Positions 48,260 to 59,641 of a DNA stretch of 64,000 nucleotides are shown here, piece after piece (position 1 is the first letter of the stretch; each line of letters opens with the position of its first letter). Below the pieces are notes generated by a model. That model saw only the letters and a program-made list of their open reading frames with translations, searched no databases and was not told the origin of the DNA. Source of the DNA: Smittia aterrima. Lineage: Eukaryota > Arthropoda > Insecta > Diptera > Chironomidae. Both the position numbers and the translations under genes were made by a program. Where the stretch lies: positions 9,300,001 to 9,364,000 of the forward strand of contig CP093831.1 in assembly GCA_033063855.1 (NCBI GenBank), read 5' to 3'.

Positions 48260-49981
48260 CTAATGAGTGATATCACGAAGGAATTTCTGAGCCAACATTG
48301 CGATGATCGCGTGAGGATTAGCGCTTGGTGCATTGGGAAGGACGGATCCATCAACAACATACAAGGATTCAATGTTTTTAACTTGAAAATTATTTAGAAC
48401 GACAGTCGAATCATCATTGAAATCGCCAAGCTTACACGTCCCGACTGGATGAAACGCTGTCAGCGTCATGTGTCGAATGTAGCATTCCCAATATTCGTTA
48501 GAGTCAAAATAAAACGTCTCACATCCCGGAAAGTGCTTTGGATTAATTTCAGCGCCGAGTTTCTGCATTGCTGAAGTCTCTACGAATTTTTCAATTATCC
48601 TAATGCCCGTTATCAATTTTTTAATGTCATCAGTGTCTTTTAAATAGCCAGGATCGATAATCGGTTTTAATAAAAAGTCTTTGGATTGAAGCTTGACGCT
48701 GCCTCTGCTTTTTGGATGTAACAGAACTGGAAGAATTGTGACTGTCGTTTGTCCACTGAGTGGTTTGAAATATTTATTCCACACATCGTCACGAATGTTG
48801 AAAATCTTTCTAACATGAAGACCGCCATCAAAAACCAAGCCCGTTGGAATCAACATAAGACTTAGATCTGGAGAATCATTTGATTGATTTAATTTCACAA
48901 ATCCCAGTGCATCACAGCCAGCCAATGAAAATGGACTTCCGTCTCCGTCAAACCACAAATAATCAAGAATCTTAAAAGGATTTAATAAATTTCCCATTTC
49001 AAGTCCGACAGTTTGGTTTAGGATTATCAAGTCTAATCCAGTCGTTACGTGGTCTTGAAGATTTTCACCGACAGGAAGGTCTTCTCGTACTTCAATGCCG
49101 ATATCATTCAAATGATTTTTCGGACCAATTCCTGAGTGAAGAAGAATCTTTGGAGAACCAATCGTTCCAGCTGATAAAATAATCTTCTCTCCAAAAACTT
49201 CATAAAACTTTCCGTGTTTGATAAATTCGATTCCGATTGCTTTCTTTTGATTGTTTTTGTCGAAAATTACTTTCGTGACATGAGCGTTCATACAAACTTC
49301 CGGAGAATTTTCCAAGGATTTCCAATGATCGATTTGAGTGAAACGTCGTCCATTCAAATGCGTAAGGTTAGAAAAACTGAAGTCATCAAATCCAAGTTGC
49401 TTTCCAGCAGCAACAAAGGCTTCACTAATCGATGATTGAAATTTTCCTTCACTGATTTCAGATTTTAATTCGTACTCCAAGAAGAGTTCATTGCCTTCAT
49501 TTTCTTCTATGAAAGTTGAGTAATCTGAAGGAAAGCCTCGATGGTAAATCATGTTGTTAAGACGATGAGATCCTCCCAGGATTTTTCCAGTTGGCCAGAA
49601 GCTTTTGTTACTGTCGAGACCGAGGCATGAGTAATTTTGTGGAATTGTTTCATAAGCCCAATCATAATTAGATCTCTGAAGGAAAGGTTGTACGATTGGA
49701 ATGTTGAATAAAAATGTATCTCCTCTATTTCCTGACTCGATAACAAGAACTCTTCCTTGGAGACCAGAAGCAATCGCAGAACCGGCTGATCCCGAACCAA
49801 CTGCAAAAAATATAAATTATTCACTGAAAACAGAAGGTTTTCAAGACTTACCAATTATAAAATCATAGTTCACATGCGTAGGCAGATGTTGGTCGAAGAA
49901 TCTCTCGTAATTAAAAAGTATTACGACGTAGAATTTAAATAAGAAAGTAGAGACGAAGAAGAAAAACTTTTTTGTAAACAT
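48260..49981 (-). CDS. GMC oxidoreductase (glucose dehydrogenase-like)
   Basis: Exons on the minus strand: 49981-49852 and 49800-48260; 556 aa. FAD-dependent alcohol/sugar oxidoreductase of the GMC family. An N-terminal hydrophobic stretch (FFFFVSTFLFKFYVVILF) acts as signal peptide or anchor, so the enzyme is probably exported. The Rossmann motif is split by the intron: DFIIG | VGSGSAGSAIAS. GMC signature 1 is GGSHRLNNMIYHRG, signature 2 GSPKILLHSGIGP. Near the C-terminus HPVGTC holds a catalytic His, and NPHA is the second active-site position (often N-x-N/H-A). Insect members act in cuticle formation, immunity or ecdysone metabolism. Which applies here is unknown. Confidence 0.92.
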
Positions 49982-50116
49982 TTCGAACTTTGTAAGGAAA
50001 GCGCTTTCTTCTGCATCATTGATGCGAAAAAAGAAAAAATCAATAAAATTCTTCAGATCTAAAAAAACAAAAATAAATTGTTTAAAAGGCAGTTAGAAGC
50101 CTAAGAGCTTGCAGTT
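49982..50116. promoter_or_regulatory. Compact divergent promoter, GMC oxidoreductase / SREK1
   Basis: Only 135 bp separate two divergent start codons, so both promoters must overlap or lie inside the transcribed regions. No specific motif was identified. Confidence 0.45.
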
Positions 50117-51960
50117 ATGGCTGGCGGATCATCAACGAAGGTCGTGCAAATCACGAATATCGCACCGCAAGCTACAAAAGATCAGTTACAGCAATTGTTT
50201 GGATTGCTCGGAAAAATAGAAGAAATTCGTCTTTGTAAGTAGATTTCTAATATTAAACAAACATTGAATAGAAAACTAAGATATAAAGAAGTGATTTGCT
50301 TAGTTCCTATTTCTTAGAAATCAATAATTCACTAAAACTTTTTTCTACTTTTAGATCCATCGATTCGCGATGTCTCAGTACCTGTTTCCTCTCGAATTTG
50401 TTATGTGAGATTTGCTGATAATGGATCAGTAGCATATGCACAGCACATGACTAATACCGTCTTCATCGATCGTGCACTCATCTGTATTCCCGTTGGATCG
50501 TAAGTTTAGTGATTTTGTTTCAATGAATTATTTACTTCTTGTCGATTTATTTCAGTGGAATCATTCCTGATGAATTCAGGGCTCTTGAAATGGCCTCGAA
50601 TGGAACATTAGTTCCAGGGATTGGAACTTACTCCGTTGAATCGAAGCTTCCACCAGAAGTTGTCTCGAAGACCGAAGGACAAATGCCGAATCAAGTTATT
50701 CGCACTTACGATCCGAAGCTTGAGGAAAATAACCTTCCAGAGTATCCAGCGCTTCCAGTGAACTTTGATGACAGGAAAATTGAGGAAACTCGCAGAACGA
50801 TCCTTGTTATTAACTGCGAATCCGACTGGAGATTAGATGATTTGATGGATCACTTTAAGAGAGCTGGAGAAGTGAAGTACGCTCGGTTTGCTGATTATGA
50901 ACGACAAAGAATCGCAATGATTGAGTTCTGTGAGCAGAAAAGTGTCATTTACGCTTTGAAAATGCAAGGAACCTACTTCCACGGTACAGCTTTGAACTTA
51001 CATCACTCAACTCAGCCGATTGTAAAACCAGAGGCAAAAACCAACGAAGCTGCTCAGAAAGAAATCGAAGAAGCAATGTCGATTGTAAAGGACTGTCACA
51101 ACCAAATTTCCGCTGTAATCGATCCTGCGTTTGGTTTAATAACATCGAAGGATAAAGGCTCAACAAGCAGAAGGCATTCACGATCACGAAGTCGCTCACG
51201 AGACCACCGCTCGAGGAGTCGCATAAGTCATCACTCGAGGTCGAAGCGATCAAGAAGTCGCAAACGGTAAGAAACTTAACTCATGTTAATAAAAGTTTGC
51301 ATTTTATTGATTCTTTTTGCTTTAGTTCTTCGAGTCGATCACGTCGTAAGCGTTCTGCTAGTCGTCATAAATCTCGATCCCGCTCTCGTAGTCGCAGTAA
51401 CAAGCGTCGGAAGCGTTCTGCCAGTCGAAGACGAAAGTAAGATCTCATTCATGAATAACTTTGAGTTGAAAAGAAAATAACCAATTTATATTTTAGGTCA
51501 CGCAGTCGGAGCAAGGAACGCAGACATAGACGGAAAGAAAGATCACGTTCTCGTCATAAGCGCTCCAGTCGTAATCGATCCAGGTAAAGTCGAAATTACA
51601 GAACCTTTCTAGTCTAACATTTATTCAGTTATGCAATTTTGTCCTAGAAGCCGTGATCGTCGTACGAAATCAAGAGAACGATCAAGATCCCGTCACCGCA
51701 GCGAAAAGAAAAAGAAGTCTCACCGCAGCGAAAAAAAGGAAGAGCGAAAGTATTCACAGTCCCGTTCGAGATCAAAGAGTCCAGTAAGCAATTCGGTTTC
51801 ACGAGATAAAGTCTCGTCACGATCATCAAAACGTCGCTCGCCAGACCGAAAATTAAAGAAAATTTCCGAAGAACGAGTTCGCGACTACGATGCCGAGGAA
51901 AAAATTGGACAGGATGATAATGGATGTGAAAAGTCCGACAACATGGACATCTCGCCGTGA
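50117..51960 (+). CDS. SREK1: SR-related splicing regulator SREK1 / Srp54
   Basis: Six exons: 50117-50234, 50355-50499, 50556-51266, 51326-51436, 51497-51583, 51648-51960 (TGA); 494 aa. This is a nuclear alternative-splicing factor. RRM1 (about 8-85) starts VVQITNIAPQATKDQLQQLF and includes EIRLYPSIRD, NTVFIDRALI. RRM2 (about 190-260) starts RRTILVINC and includes GEVKYARFADYE. The segment EAAQKEIEEAMSIVKDCHNQ is typical of the SREK1/SRSF11/Srp54 group. The C-terminal ~180 residues are an Arg/Ser domain spread over four exons whose borders fall in RS codons, so exon skipping would keep the domain type. Its interaction partner SREK1IP1 lies at 12.2 kb. Confidence 0.93.
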
Positions 51961-52076
51961 ACTTCTCTTTAGATTTCTCAATCAAGCTTTTAGATTTTAT
52001 TTCCCTTTGCTATTTCATGTGAACTCAAAACTGAATACTTAAAATAAAGATTTTCATTTTTTCCTAAGACTTGCAA

Positions 52077-52805
52077 TCATTTCTTTATTGAGAACAATTC
52101 AACTTTAGATGAAATCTTTTGAATTTCGACTTGAGTTTCTTCACTGCTCTCCAGTAATGGTGGATATTGCAGTTTGAATGTTTCAATCGTCGCTGTAGAT
52201 AGGATTTCAACTTGAGCAGCTGCTGTTACTTGAAATGACTTTGTAGGTCGAATTATTTTCAACGGTATTGGAGGAGTATAAATTTGATGGTTCAAGTAAG
52301 GATATTGAGTTGGATAAGGGTAAATCATGTGAGGGCAAAGTCCTTTCCATTTCGATAGTTTCGACAACAAAGGAAAGTGAATAAGTTTGAGGCAGATTTT
52401 TGGAACTGGCGGCGGAATGAAAATCGGCGGCGGCGGAGTTGTGGCTAAAAAAGGAATAAAATATTTATTCCATGAAAATTATATCAAGGTCACTCGCTCT
52501 TACTTGTCGTTGTTGTCGTCGTCGTTGTTGTTGTAGCTTAAATAAAATGTAAAACTAAAATTTTCAATAATTTACTTTACAACTTACTTGTGGTCGTTGC
52601 TGTAATCAAAGAGAAAATTGCTGAAAACTTTAAAATCCCAGCGAGAATGGTTTTACTGACTTGTGGTAGTTGGCGTTGTTCTCAAAGTCCCTCCCTCAAG
52701 TGTAATGAAGGGAAAAGGAGTTGTCGGTCCTAAGCACTTCCACTTCAATTCGTTTGGAATCCATGGCAACAAAAAGATTTTCAGACAAAGTTCGTGCAAC
52801 TTCAT
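52077..52805 (-). CDS. Small Thr-rich protein, paralog of the nested gene at 28.8 kb
   Basis: Proposed exons on the minus strand: 52805-52661, 52599-52588, 52536-52504, 52444-52077; 185 aa. No known domain. The N-terminus MKLHELCLKIFLLPW followed by WKCLGPTTPFPFITLEGGT aligns with the start of the 28828-30341 protein. All three introns are phase 1 and interrupt ACA-A|CN Thr codons, so the 12-nt and 33-nt middle exons encode only Thr and could be skipped without changing frame. The last exon encodes Pro-rich and Tyr-rich segments (YPYPTQYPYLN). An in-frame TAA precedes the ATG. Function unknown; structural, matrix or mucin-like roles are possible. Confidence 0.6.
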
Positions 52806-54616
52806 CACTCGACAGATTTTTAATTAAGACTGAACCTCGGTGAAATTGAATCGGAAATCCACTGGAGCATGAAATGCACTTTCACAGATTGAAGCGACAA
52901 GATGGAAATGAAGATAAAGCGGATGTCACGGCCCAGAACAAAATTCCATTTTAAGTTTCAATTAAAGCTTTAATTTTATTTTTTCTTTGTTCCATTCTTT
53001 TGTAAGTTTTTCGTTCCATTATGAATCTCATTCTCACTTTCTTCTTTCCTCGAGAACAACTGAGACGAAAGGAAACTTAAATGGGTTAGGCAAGGCAAGA
53101 ATTTCTTTCTCTCATTTTATTTATGTGTAGAAAAATTCCTTCGATTTTTTTTATGCTGCGAATGCTTTCTTTGTGAAATTTTTGTCAAACATCTTTTTAA
53201 AGTTTCTACGAATGTCAAGAAAAGCTCCAACTGGAAATTTCAGAGGAAAAAACTGTCCATCATTTATACACTTTTAATGTTTTCCTATCTAATGTCACTT
53301 TGTTTTCAATAAACGCCTAAATTTTTTAATATCATAACTTTTTGAATTATTTTGAGCTCGTCCAACGAAAATATTTCATAAACTCTTCCAACTAGAAAAC
53401 CTAAACTTCCAATTTTTTCGTCTTGTTGATCTCTAATGCTACATGTGTCCAATAGTTATTGCAATTTTTTCAGAGTCTTCTGGCTGAAAGCTAATAAATT
53501 GTGTCACGAGATTGAGGAAGGATTAGAGAAAAGCTTTTTATATTATTTTTGGGGGCAGTTCATAAGTTTCATCACTGAAGAAGCTTTTGAGAGAAAGCTA
53601 AAACTTTTAAGACTTGAAGTTTGAACGAGAGCTTTAGAAGTCGTTTCCAAACGAAATCGTGACATAATTTATTAACTTTCTCCATTTGAATCAACGAGTA
53701 ATAACAACAGGGGAGAGACTATTTGTGAATTGTCCAAAAAGCTTAAAGCTTCGTGGCCTAATATTTTTTTCATAAACGAGAAAGTTTCTTCCCAACTTGA
53801 AAATTGCAATTTCGTTTGAGTTAAAATAAAATTATTCAAATTTTCCAGACCGAAATTGATTTTCGCAGTGGGGAGAAAATTTGTTTATTGCAATTTTCAA
53901 TGTTTGCCGTTTTATGCTTTTGTCGTTCCTCGAGGAAAAAAAATTCTTCAAGCTTTGACATTGCCTCAACAATATGAATGGAATGTTTTTTCGCCGGGGC
54001 GATGAAAATGGCTTTTAATAGCGCTTTATCGATTTCTGAGGTCGGAAATTTCCTCGAAAAGCATGAAACAACTGAAAATTTGTGTTTTGCGGGAAGGAAA
54101 GTTTTGATTGAGACTTGTTGCATTTGCTCTCATCGGAAATTGCAACGACTAAAATTACTCGAGAGTTGCTCTCATCAGCTTTCGCTTAAAATAGATTTAT
54201 CGATTCTTTTACATAAAAAGTTAAACTTTCTCATGTTTGGCTAAATTGCGAAACGAAGCAACACTTTTCATTTTTAAAACTAATGAGTCAACGGCGTGAG
54301 ATCAAGTAATGCTTCTTAAGTTAATGCGACTTTTGCTTTCTGCTTTTTTAGCTTCGAAAAACTCTAATTCTAATCTCGCTAGAACTCTGGAAATGAAAAT
54401 GGCTTCGAAGCTTCTTTTAAAGTTTTCTTCATAAACTTCGCTACAATAAACTCTTCATTTCTCTCTAAAGATAATCTTTCACAAATTTTCTTATTAGTAA
54501 TACACGTTTTTATGCCGAATCGCCAGTCCATCAAAGTTTGCCGAGCAAGCGCGAGCGTAAAGAAGTGCGAGAACTTACAAAAATCATTTTTCTTTCTTTC
54601 TTTGGATTCAATCCGA
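52806..54616. other. Spacer between the Thr-rich gene and tipE
   Basis: A 1.8 kb AT-rich spacer. Close to the Thr-rich gene there is an initiator-like TTCAGTC about 30 bp before its ATG. Frames at 53.8-54.2 kb lack any family feature. Confidence 0.45.
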
Positions 54617-56521
54617 TTATACCGCAGCGATTGAGCCGTGAGGTGGAGTCGTGATGCTGGTCATCATCGTCTTCGCCATGTTGCTGAGAGAAAGAAAACA
54701 AAACAAAAAGAAAAACATGAAAAGATTTTTCTTTTGAGACGAAAAGTTGTTTAATAAAGCAAAGCGAATGACGTAATCTCTGAAACTTCTTTTTTTTTCT
54801 GAGAAGGAAATGATTGGGATTCAAGTCGAGTCCCAGCTTTTCTCTGACTTTAACATCTTCTTTGAGACAAGAATTATGCTTCGTCGGTTTCATGTTTCGC
54901 CAACCTCTTAACAGCATGCCCGACAAGCCAACGAAACTTCCCTCAAAGTTGTTTTATGCCAAACAAAATCATTTTTTTCCCACGATGTTGTTCATGTCTT
55001 CTTTTCAGCATGTCGAGGAGTCCCCCGGAAAAGGCCCTCTCCCCCATCCGAAAAGCATTATTATCGATTATTTTTGTTTTTCTCGCTGAATTATTGAATG
55101 GAAAAGAGAATTTTCATTTTTAGCCATCGACAATTTCAGTCGATGACGTGAAGAATGAAAGCTTTATGAGTTATGCATGATTATGGCTTCCGCCTGCTTT
55201 CCATTCACCCTCTCTAACAGAGAGAAAGAGAAAATGGAAATCTTTTCATGTTCATTTGTGTAATAGGATGACTCGAAGTCTTTATTGTTCGAAGAGAAAA
55301 GAAAAAGCCAACGAATCAGGGAATGAATCTTTAAAGTTTACTTTACCCTTGAGTAGATTCGGAGTGAGATATTAGACCTCCTTCCAGGCTCTCCCGTGAC
55401 ATCTCGTCAGCCATCTTCACCTTCAGCTGATGACCGAAAGAGTTCGTCTCAACCGAAGGAGTCAACGAGTTTCCATTAGGAACTTGTCCATTCTCTCCAT
55501 TATCTTTTATGCTCTTCTCAGTGCCGTCTTCATTCAACTCGATTGCCGGGTTTCCATCTTCGATTGCATCATCATCAGCAATTTCCTCAGCGTTCTTGTC
55601 AAGTGGCTCATTCTCCTCATCCTCGTTGTATATTTTGAAGTAGGCAAAGGTCAAGTAAATAACGGAGATGATGAATGATGGAATTGGAATAGCCATGGCG
55701 AGTACTAAATGTAGAGAATTCTTCCACATGTCTAAATGCGTTACGACCAATCGAGGATCGATACGTGAATAATAGCACGAGAAGTTCGCTCCCTCTTGTT
55801 GATAGAATCGATTCCAGATGGTGCAGTTGAGGAACGGAGGATAGCTGACAATTAAAAATCAATTAGGATTCGCTACGAGAGTCGTTACAATGGCTTTAGG
55901 CTAATTAGAATTTAAGGCTTCAGACTTGGCAATCCAATTAAAATTCAAGTGATAAACTCACCCACACCCTTTGACGTTAGGGAAAAGACGAGCACGACGG
56001 TAGTAGAACTCTGACGAGTTTGGCATGAGACCTTCTGTGGGCTCGTTTGGATAGTCCATGCCGCCACCGCCATCATTTTCCTCCTCGCCTAGGTCGATTG
56101 AATTATCATTCGATTCGACGTAATCGTAATCAGTGATTGACCTTCGCTTTCGATCTTGCGGTTTCTTTGTAGGTTCAGGAGGAGTTTGAGGATTCATCAC
56201 TGTCTCTTCATACGGATTTGTTGTATTAACAAAGATTTTATAGTTAACATAGATCTGAGTGCAAGTGTAAATGTCTCGAGTGCAGCCCTCACGACAAGAC
56301 GTCCACGTGCAGTTGCGGGTTCCCGCCTTCACGATCGTCTCGTCGGTGAAACATTGCGCCCGATTCTCGTCAAATTCCATAAAAATTGTTTGAAACGCTG
56401 GCTCGATTACGAACGGAACCAGGAAGAGAAACGAGAAGAGGCTGAACGTTCCGAGGAGAACGAAGAAGGCGGTTGTGTAGAAAAGCAATTTTTGTTTCAA
56501 TGTTCGGTCCTCGTCACTCAT
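54617..56521 (-). CDS. tipE: TipE, voltage-gated sodium channel auxiliary subunit
   Basis: Exons on the minus strand: 56521-55962, 55844-55347, 54683-54617 (TAA); 374 aa. It raises current through the Para sodium channel in neurons. Two membrane segments: residues ~12-38 (LLFYTTAFFVLLGTFSLF onward) and ~227-252 (PIPSFIISVIYLTFAYF). The extracellular loop between them has conserved Cys (NCTWTSCREGCTRDIYTC), Asn-glycosylation sites and RARLFPNVKGCGYPPFLNC. The cytosolic tail holds NSFGHQLKVKMADEMSRESL. The last exon ends TPPHGSIAAV, like fly TPPGPTAAV, and lies beyond a 663 bp intron; reading through the donor gives a false stop. Confidence 0.96.
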
Positions 56522-58215
56522 TTCGCGTAAATGATGCTTCCACTCACTCTTTTATGACCCAAGAAAGAATAATTTCGCACGCTGACGGTTTAGCCGAGCG
56601 GTCGACGATGGAAAGGGGGGAGAAGAGGCTTTCCTTCGTCGCTAGAACATTTCACCTCGACGATTCTCCCCACAAAAAGTAGCTTTCACACTTTTACGCC
56701 GCTTTGGATCAATCGCACGATTAATTAAGTCCGAAGCAAACTTTCGACGCTAGTAATTTAATTACCGAGCTCGTAAACGCACTCTGCCGCAAAACAACCA
56801 ACTTGATAGAGAAAGAGAGAATGTTATTCCGTGCACGGCTTTTGTTTCATGACAATCGGCAGCTCGCTTCACTGCCTTCAGTTTTACATAACATGAATGT
56901 CCTTTTTAAACTTAAATATTTAATGATTATGTGCGGTTTGCATATGATTTCCTCCTATCGTCGATAGCAACTCCTCGACTGCTAGTTTTGCTTTTCTTTG
57001 CACTCGAACACTTTTTCTTTTTGATTTCAGTGAAATAACTTTTTATCGATTAACTTGCTTTGTGCTTTACTTGGTTCTATCGTCTCGCGATTATTCTTTC
57101 CGCTTCGCTTCTAACAAGATTTGATTTAATAACATTAAGTAGACTTTGAGTCTATGACTCGCACTGTGGATTCTCTTATGTCTGTTTATGTGTCGATTCC
57201 GCAACTTGACACACAGCAGTCACGATCGATTTTTCACTGTTTCTCCTTGTTGCGATTCTTTTTTTTGCGGACTTCGAATAACTTTTGGTTTATGAGGCTC
57301 AGCGCCACACTTTCCAACAACTCTCACTAGGAACAGAGACTGACAACATGGATGATTGTTTCAATGTCAAAAGGATTTTTCGCTCAAACGTGACTTCAAT
57401 CATTTGTGACAAACCAAGTTCTTTCGAGCTTTTAAGTCCACTTTAAAGCGCATATTTGCATGAAATTGCCGTCCCTTCTTTTCTTTTGTGTAGAAACTTT
57501 TCACAAGTTTTCTTTTTTTTTCGATTGTGAAAATTATTAGCTTTCAAAGAATGAGAACTTCTCGCGAGAACTTTCACTTGACTATCCTTTCACTTTGACT
57601 ACAAATCATCTTAGTCTCCACACTTTGCAAAGTCCATTAGATGATTTTCGCTTATTGACGACAGAAAACGAAATATTCACTTTTCTCGTCCACAATGAAC
57701 ATTAGATTATTTCTGTTCCAAATTCGTTTGGGGAAGAAGTCAAAAGCTCGTGCGCGCATGCGATTATTTTCCAACTCTCTCGATGAATGAAAAAGTTTAC
57801 AGAGAGCGTTCAATCGTTCGCTGCAGCATGGTAAACTTTTGGGAGTGCGATATTTGAAAAACGATTTAGATTAAATATCTTCGTCTTTAATCAGTTGATC
57901 CTATTAATTATTTTGCGTACATCACAAAGCAATAGGAACATAAACCGTTTAAGTTATTGAGTTTGTACATAAAGTCTTGATGGAAATAATGAAATGTCTT
58001 CTCGAGTTTGTCTCGTTGTTCATCAATCCATGCTTTCCCTTAAATCTAATTGTTCTTAAAAACTAAAGAATTTTTTTCTCTTTTCGAACGTTTTGTGCAA
58101 GTTTCAAATCGCATTTCAAGTTTGCTCTTTCGATTCCATATCGAATGCAAAAGTCGAAAGCAAAAAAGTTTGTTGGCAACTTAAAGTGAGAAAAAGTTTA
58201 CATTTTAATTTGAAT
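56522..58215. other. tipE upstream region / nanos 1 3' flank
   Basis: About 1.7 kb, AT-rich, rich in poly(T) runs. It holds the tipE promoter and the nanos 1 3' UTR. No supported gene. Confidence 0.5.
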
Positions 58216-59438
58216 TTATCGACGAAGCTTCTTTTCGCGTTTGATGGACATGGAAGCTCTCTTCGACGGTTTTTCAGGTGTTTTCGTTGCGACATTAATT
58301 TCAGGGCATTGCTTCATCAAATGAGCTGAAATGAGACATGAATGTTTACCAAATACAATCAATTAGAAAAACATTCTAACCGTCATCTCCATCTGCACCG
58401 CAAATTGGACATTTGATTAAACGTAGACGAGGACATAAAACTCGACCCTTAAAGTCCTTCATAGTGTGTGATTCGTAGATTACTTTTTCTTCACCGTTGT
58501 TTTTACAGTAGCTGCAATGCTGTCAAAGATGTTTTCGAATAAATTAAAATTCTCAAAAGTAAAACTTTACTTACATCTTCTGAGACCTCCTTTTGAGACT
58601 TCAAACGTTTCTTTATGTTATCCAACAGAGTAAAGTCGATATTTGAATGTTGCATTGGTATTAAAGTGGATTCGACTGCAGAAAGGTTTTCTTCAGAATC
58701 ACCGCAGCCTGGAAATATGTGGAGCTTTGTATATTCCTCGTCAATCATTCCGTTCCTAGCAAAGTCATCTCTAATCGTTTTGAAGTCCTCATAACTTATT
58801 ACTTTCTCTTGCTCAAACCCAGAGACCTTCCGAGGAGTTGCAAAGTTGAAATCCCTGAACAGTCGATATTCTGGAAACGATGATTCATGTGGAAAATCGA
58901 AGTAGTTTATGTTATTGTAGTCAGGCGTACTTCTGTTGCTTTCAGAAGCAATCTTCAGGTTAGCCTGGTATTCCAAATAATAGTTGATGCTCTCTTTCAT
59001 TCGATCTTTGCAAGGTATTTTAGGTTGAAGTGGTAGAATGCTGAAAGCTGCCTGAAGAGACTCTGCTGGCACCAGATTTGAGACATTCCAACGCTTGTTA
59101 TTGAAGTTGGGATCAGATGTATTGCGAGAAATGAGATTATTGTGAAGACCATCGCCAGCTCCTTGAAGTTTATTGAATTGTTTTTGATTGTGACCATTAA
59201 TTGGAAGATTGAATTGATTTGTGTTATTTGTATGCAGGAACGGTCGCTGATTCGTGAGATTGTTCAGCAGAGCAAATGGAAATGCCATCATGCCATGATA
59301 AGGCAATTGAGCTGTGTTTGGATTATGAAGCCAAAAGTTTGTGATGTAATTTTGTAGACGAGAGAAATTGTGTTGATCCATTTTTGGTAAATCCTCTTGC
59401 ATGGATTGCGAGGATTGCTTAAATTCTATTATTGTCAC
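58216..59438 (-). CDS. nos: Nanos-type zinc-finger protein, copy 1
   Basis: Exons on the minus strand: 59438-58575, 58519-58381, 58325-58216 (TAA); 370 aa. Nanos is an RNA-binding translational repressor that works with Pumilio in germ cells and in posterior patterning. The C-terminal module has both CCHC fingers: C-X2-C-X12-H-X10-C (CSYCKNNG ... CP) and C-X2-C-X7-H-X4-C (CPICGADGDDAH ... C). The second finger is split by a phase-1 intron. The N-terminal ~300 residues are Asn/Gln-rich and unconserved, as usual. A basic tail (KRASMSIKREKKLRR) follows. The ATG at 59438 is the first; another at MDQHNFS is possible. Head to head with a second nanos, 203 bp apart. Confidence 0.92.
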
Positions 59439-59641
59439 TTTAAATTAATGATATCTTCTCGATAACTTGTGACAGCTTCTTCAATTAATTTGCGGACAAT
59501 TTCTTGCTTCGGCTCATTTCGCTTCACCTGAAAAAAATTCTAAGAAGCGAAGATCATTTCAAGATCATTTCAAGTTTGAATCTTGGAGCGGAAGGATCTC
59601 GATGAAATTTATTTAATTATACAACGTGTTTAAAAGAATTT
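59439..59641. promoter_or_regulatory. Shared 203 bp promoter of the two nanos genes
   Basis: The start codons of the two nanos genes lie 203 bp apart on opposite strands. Inside is a perfect 11-bp tandem repeat AGATCATTTCA (59551-59561 and 59562-59572). The related 12-mer GATCATTTCAAG also occurs in the nab intron near 35.3 and 36.1 kb, so it may not be nanos-specific. Confidence 0.5.

Noticed and set aside
53978..54244. 88-codon Cys-containing plus-strand ORF
   Set aside because: No recognisable motif, no conserved start context, and an overlapping frame of similar size on the opposite strand.
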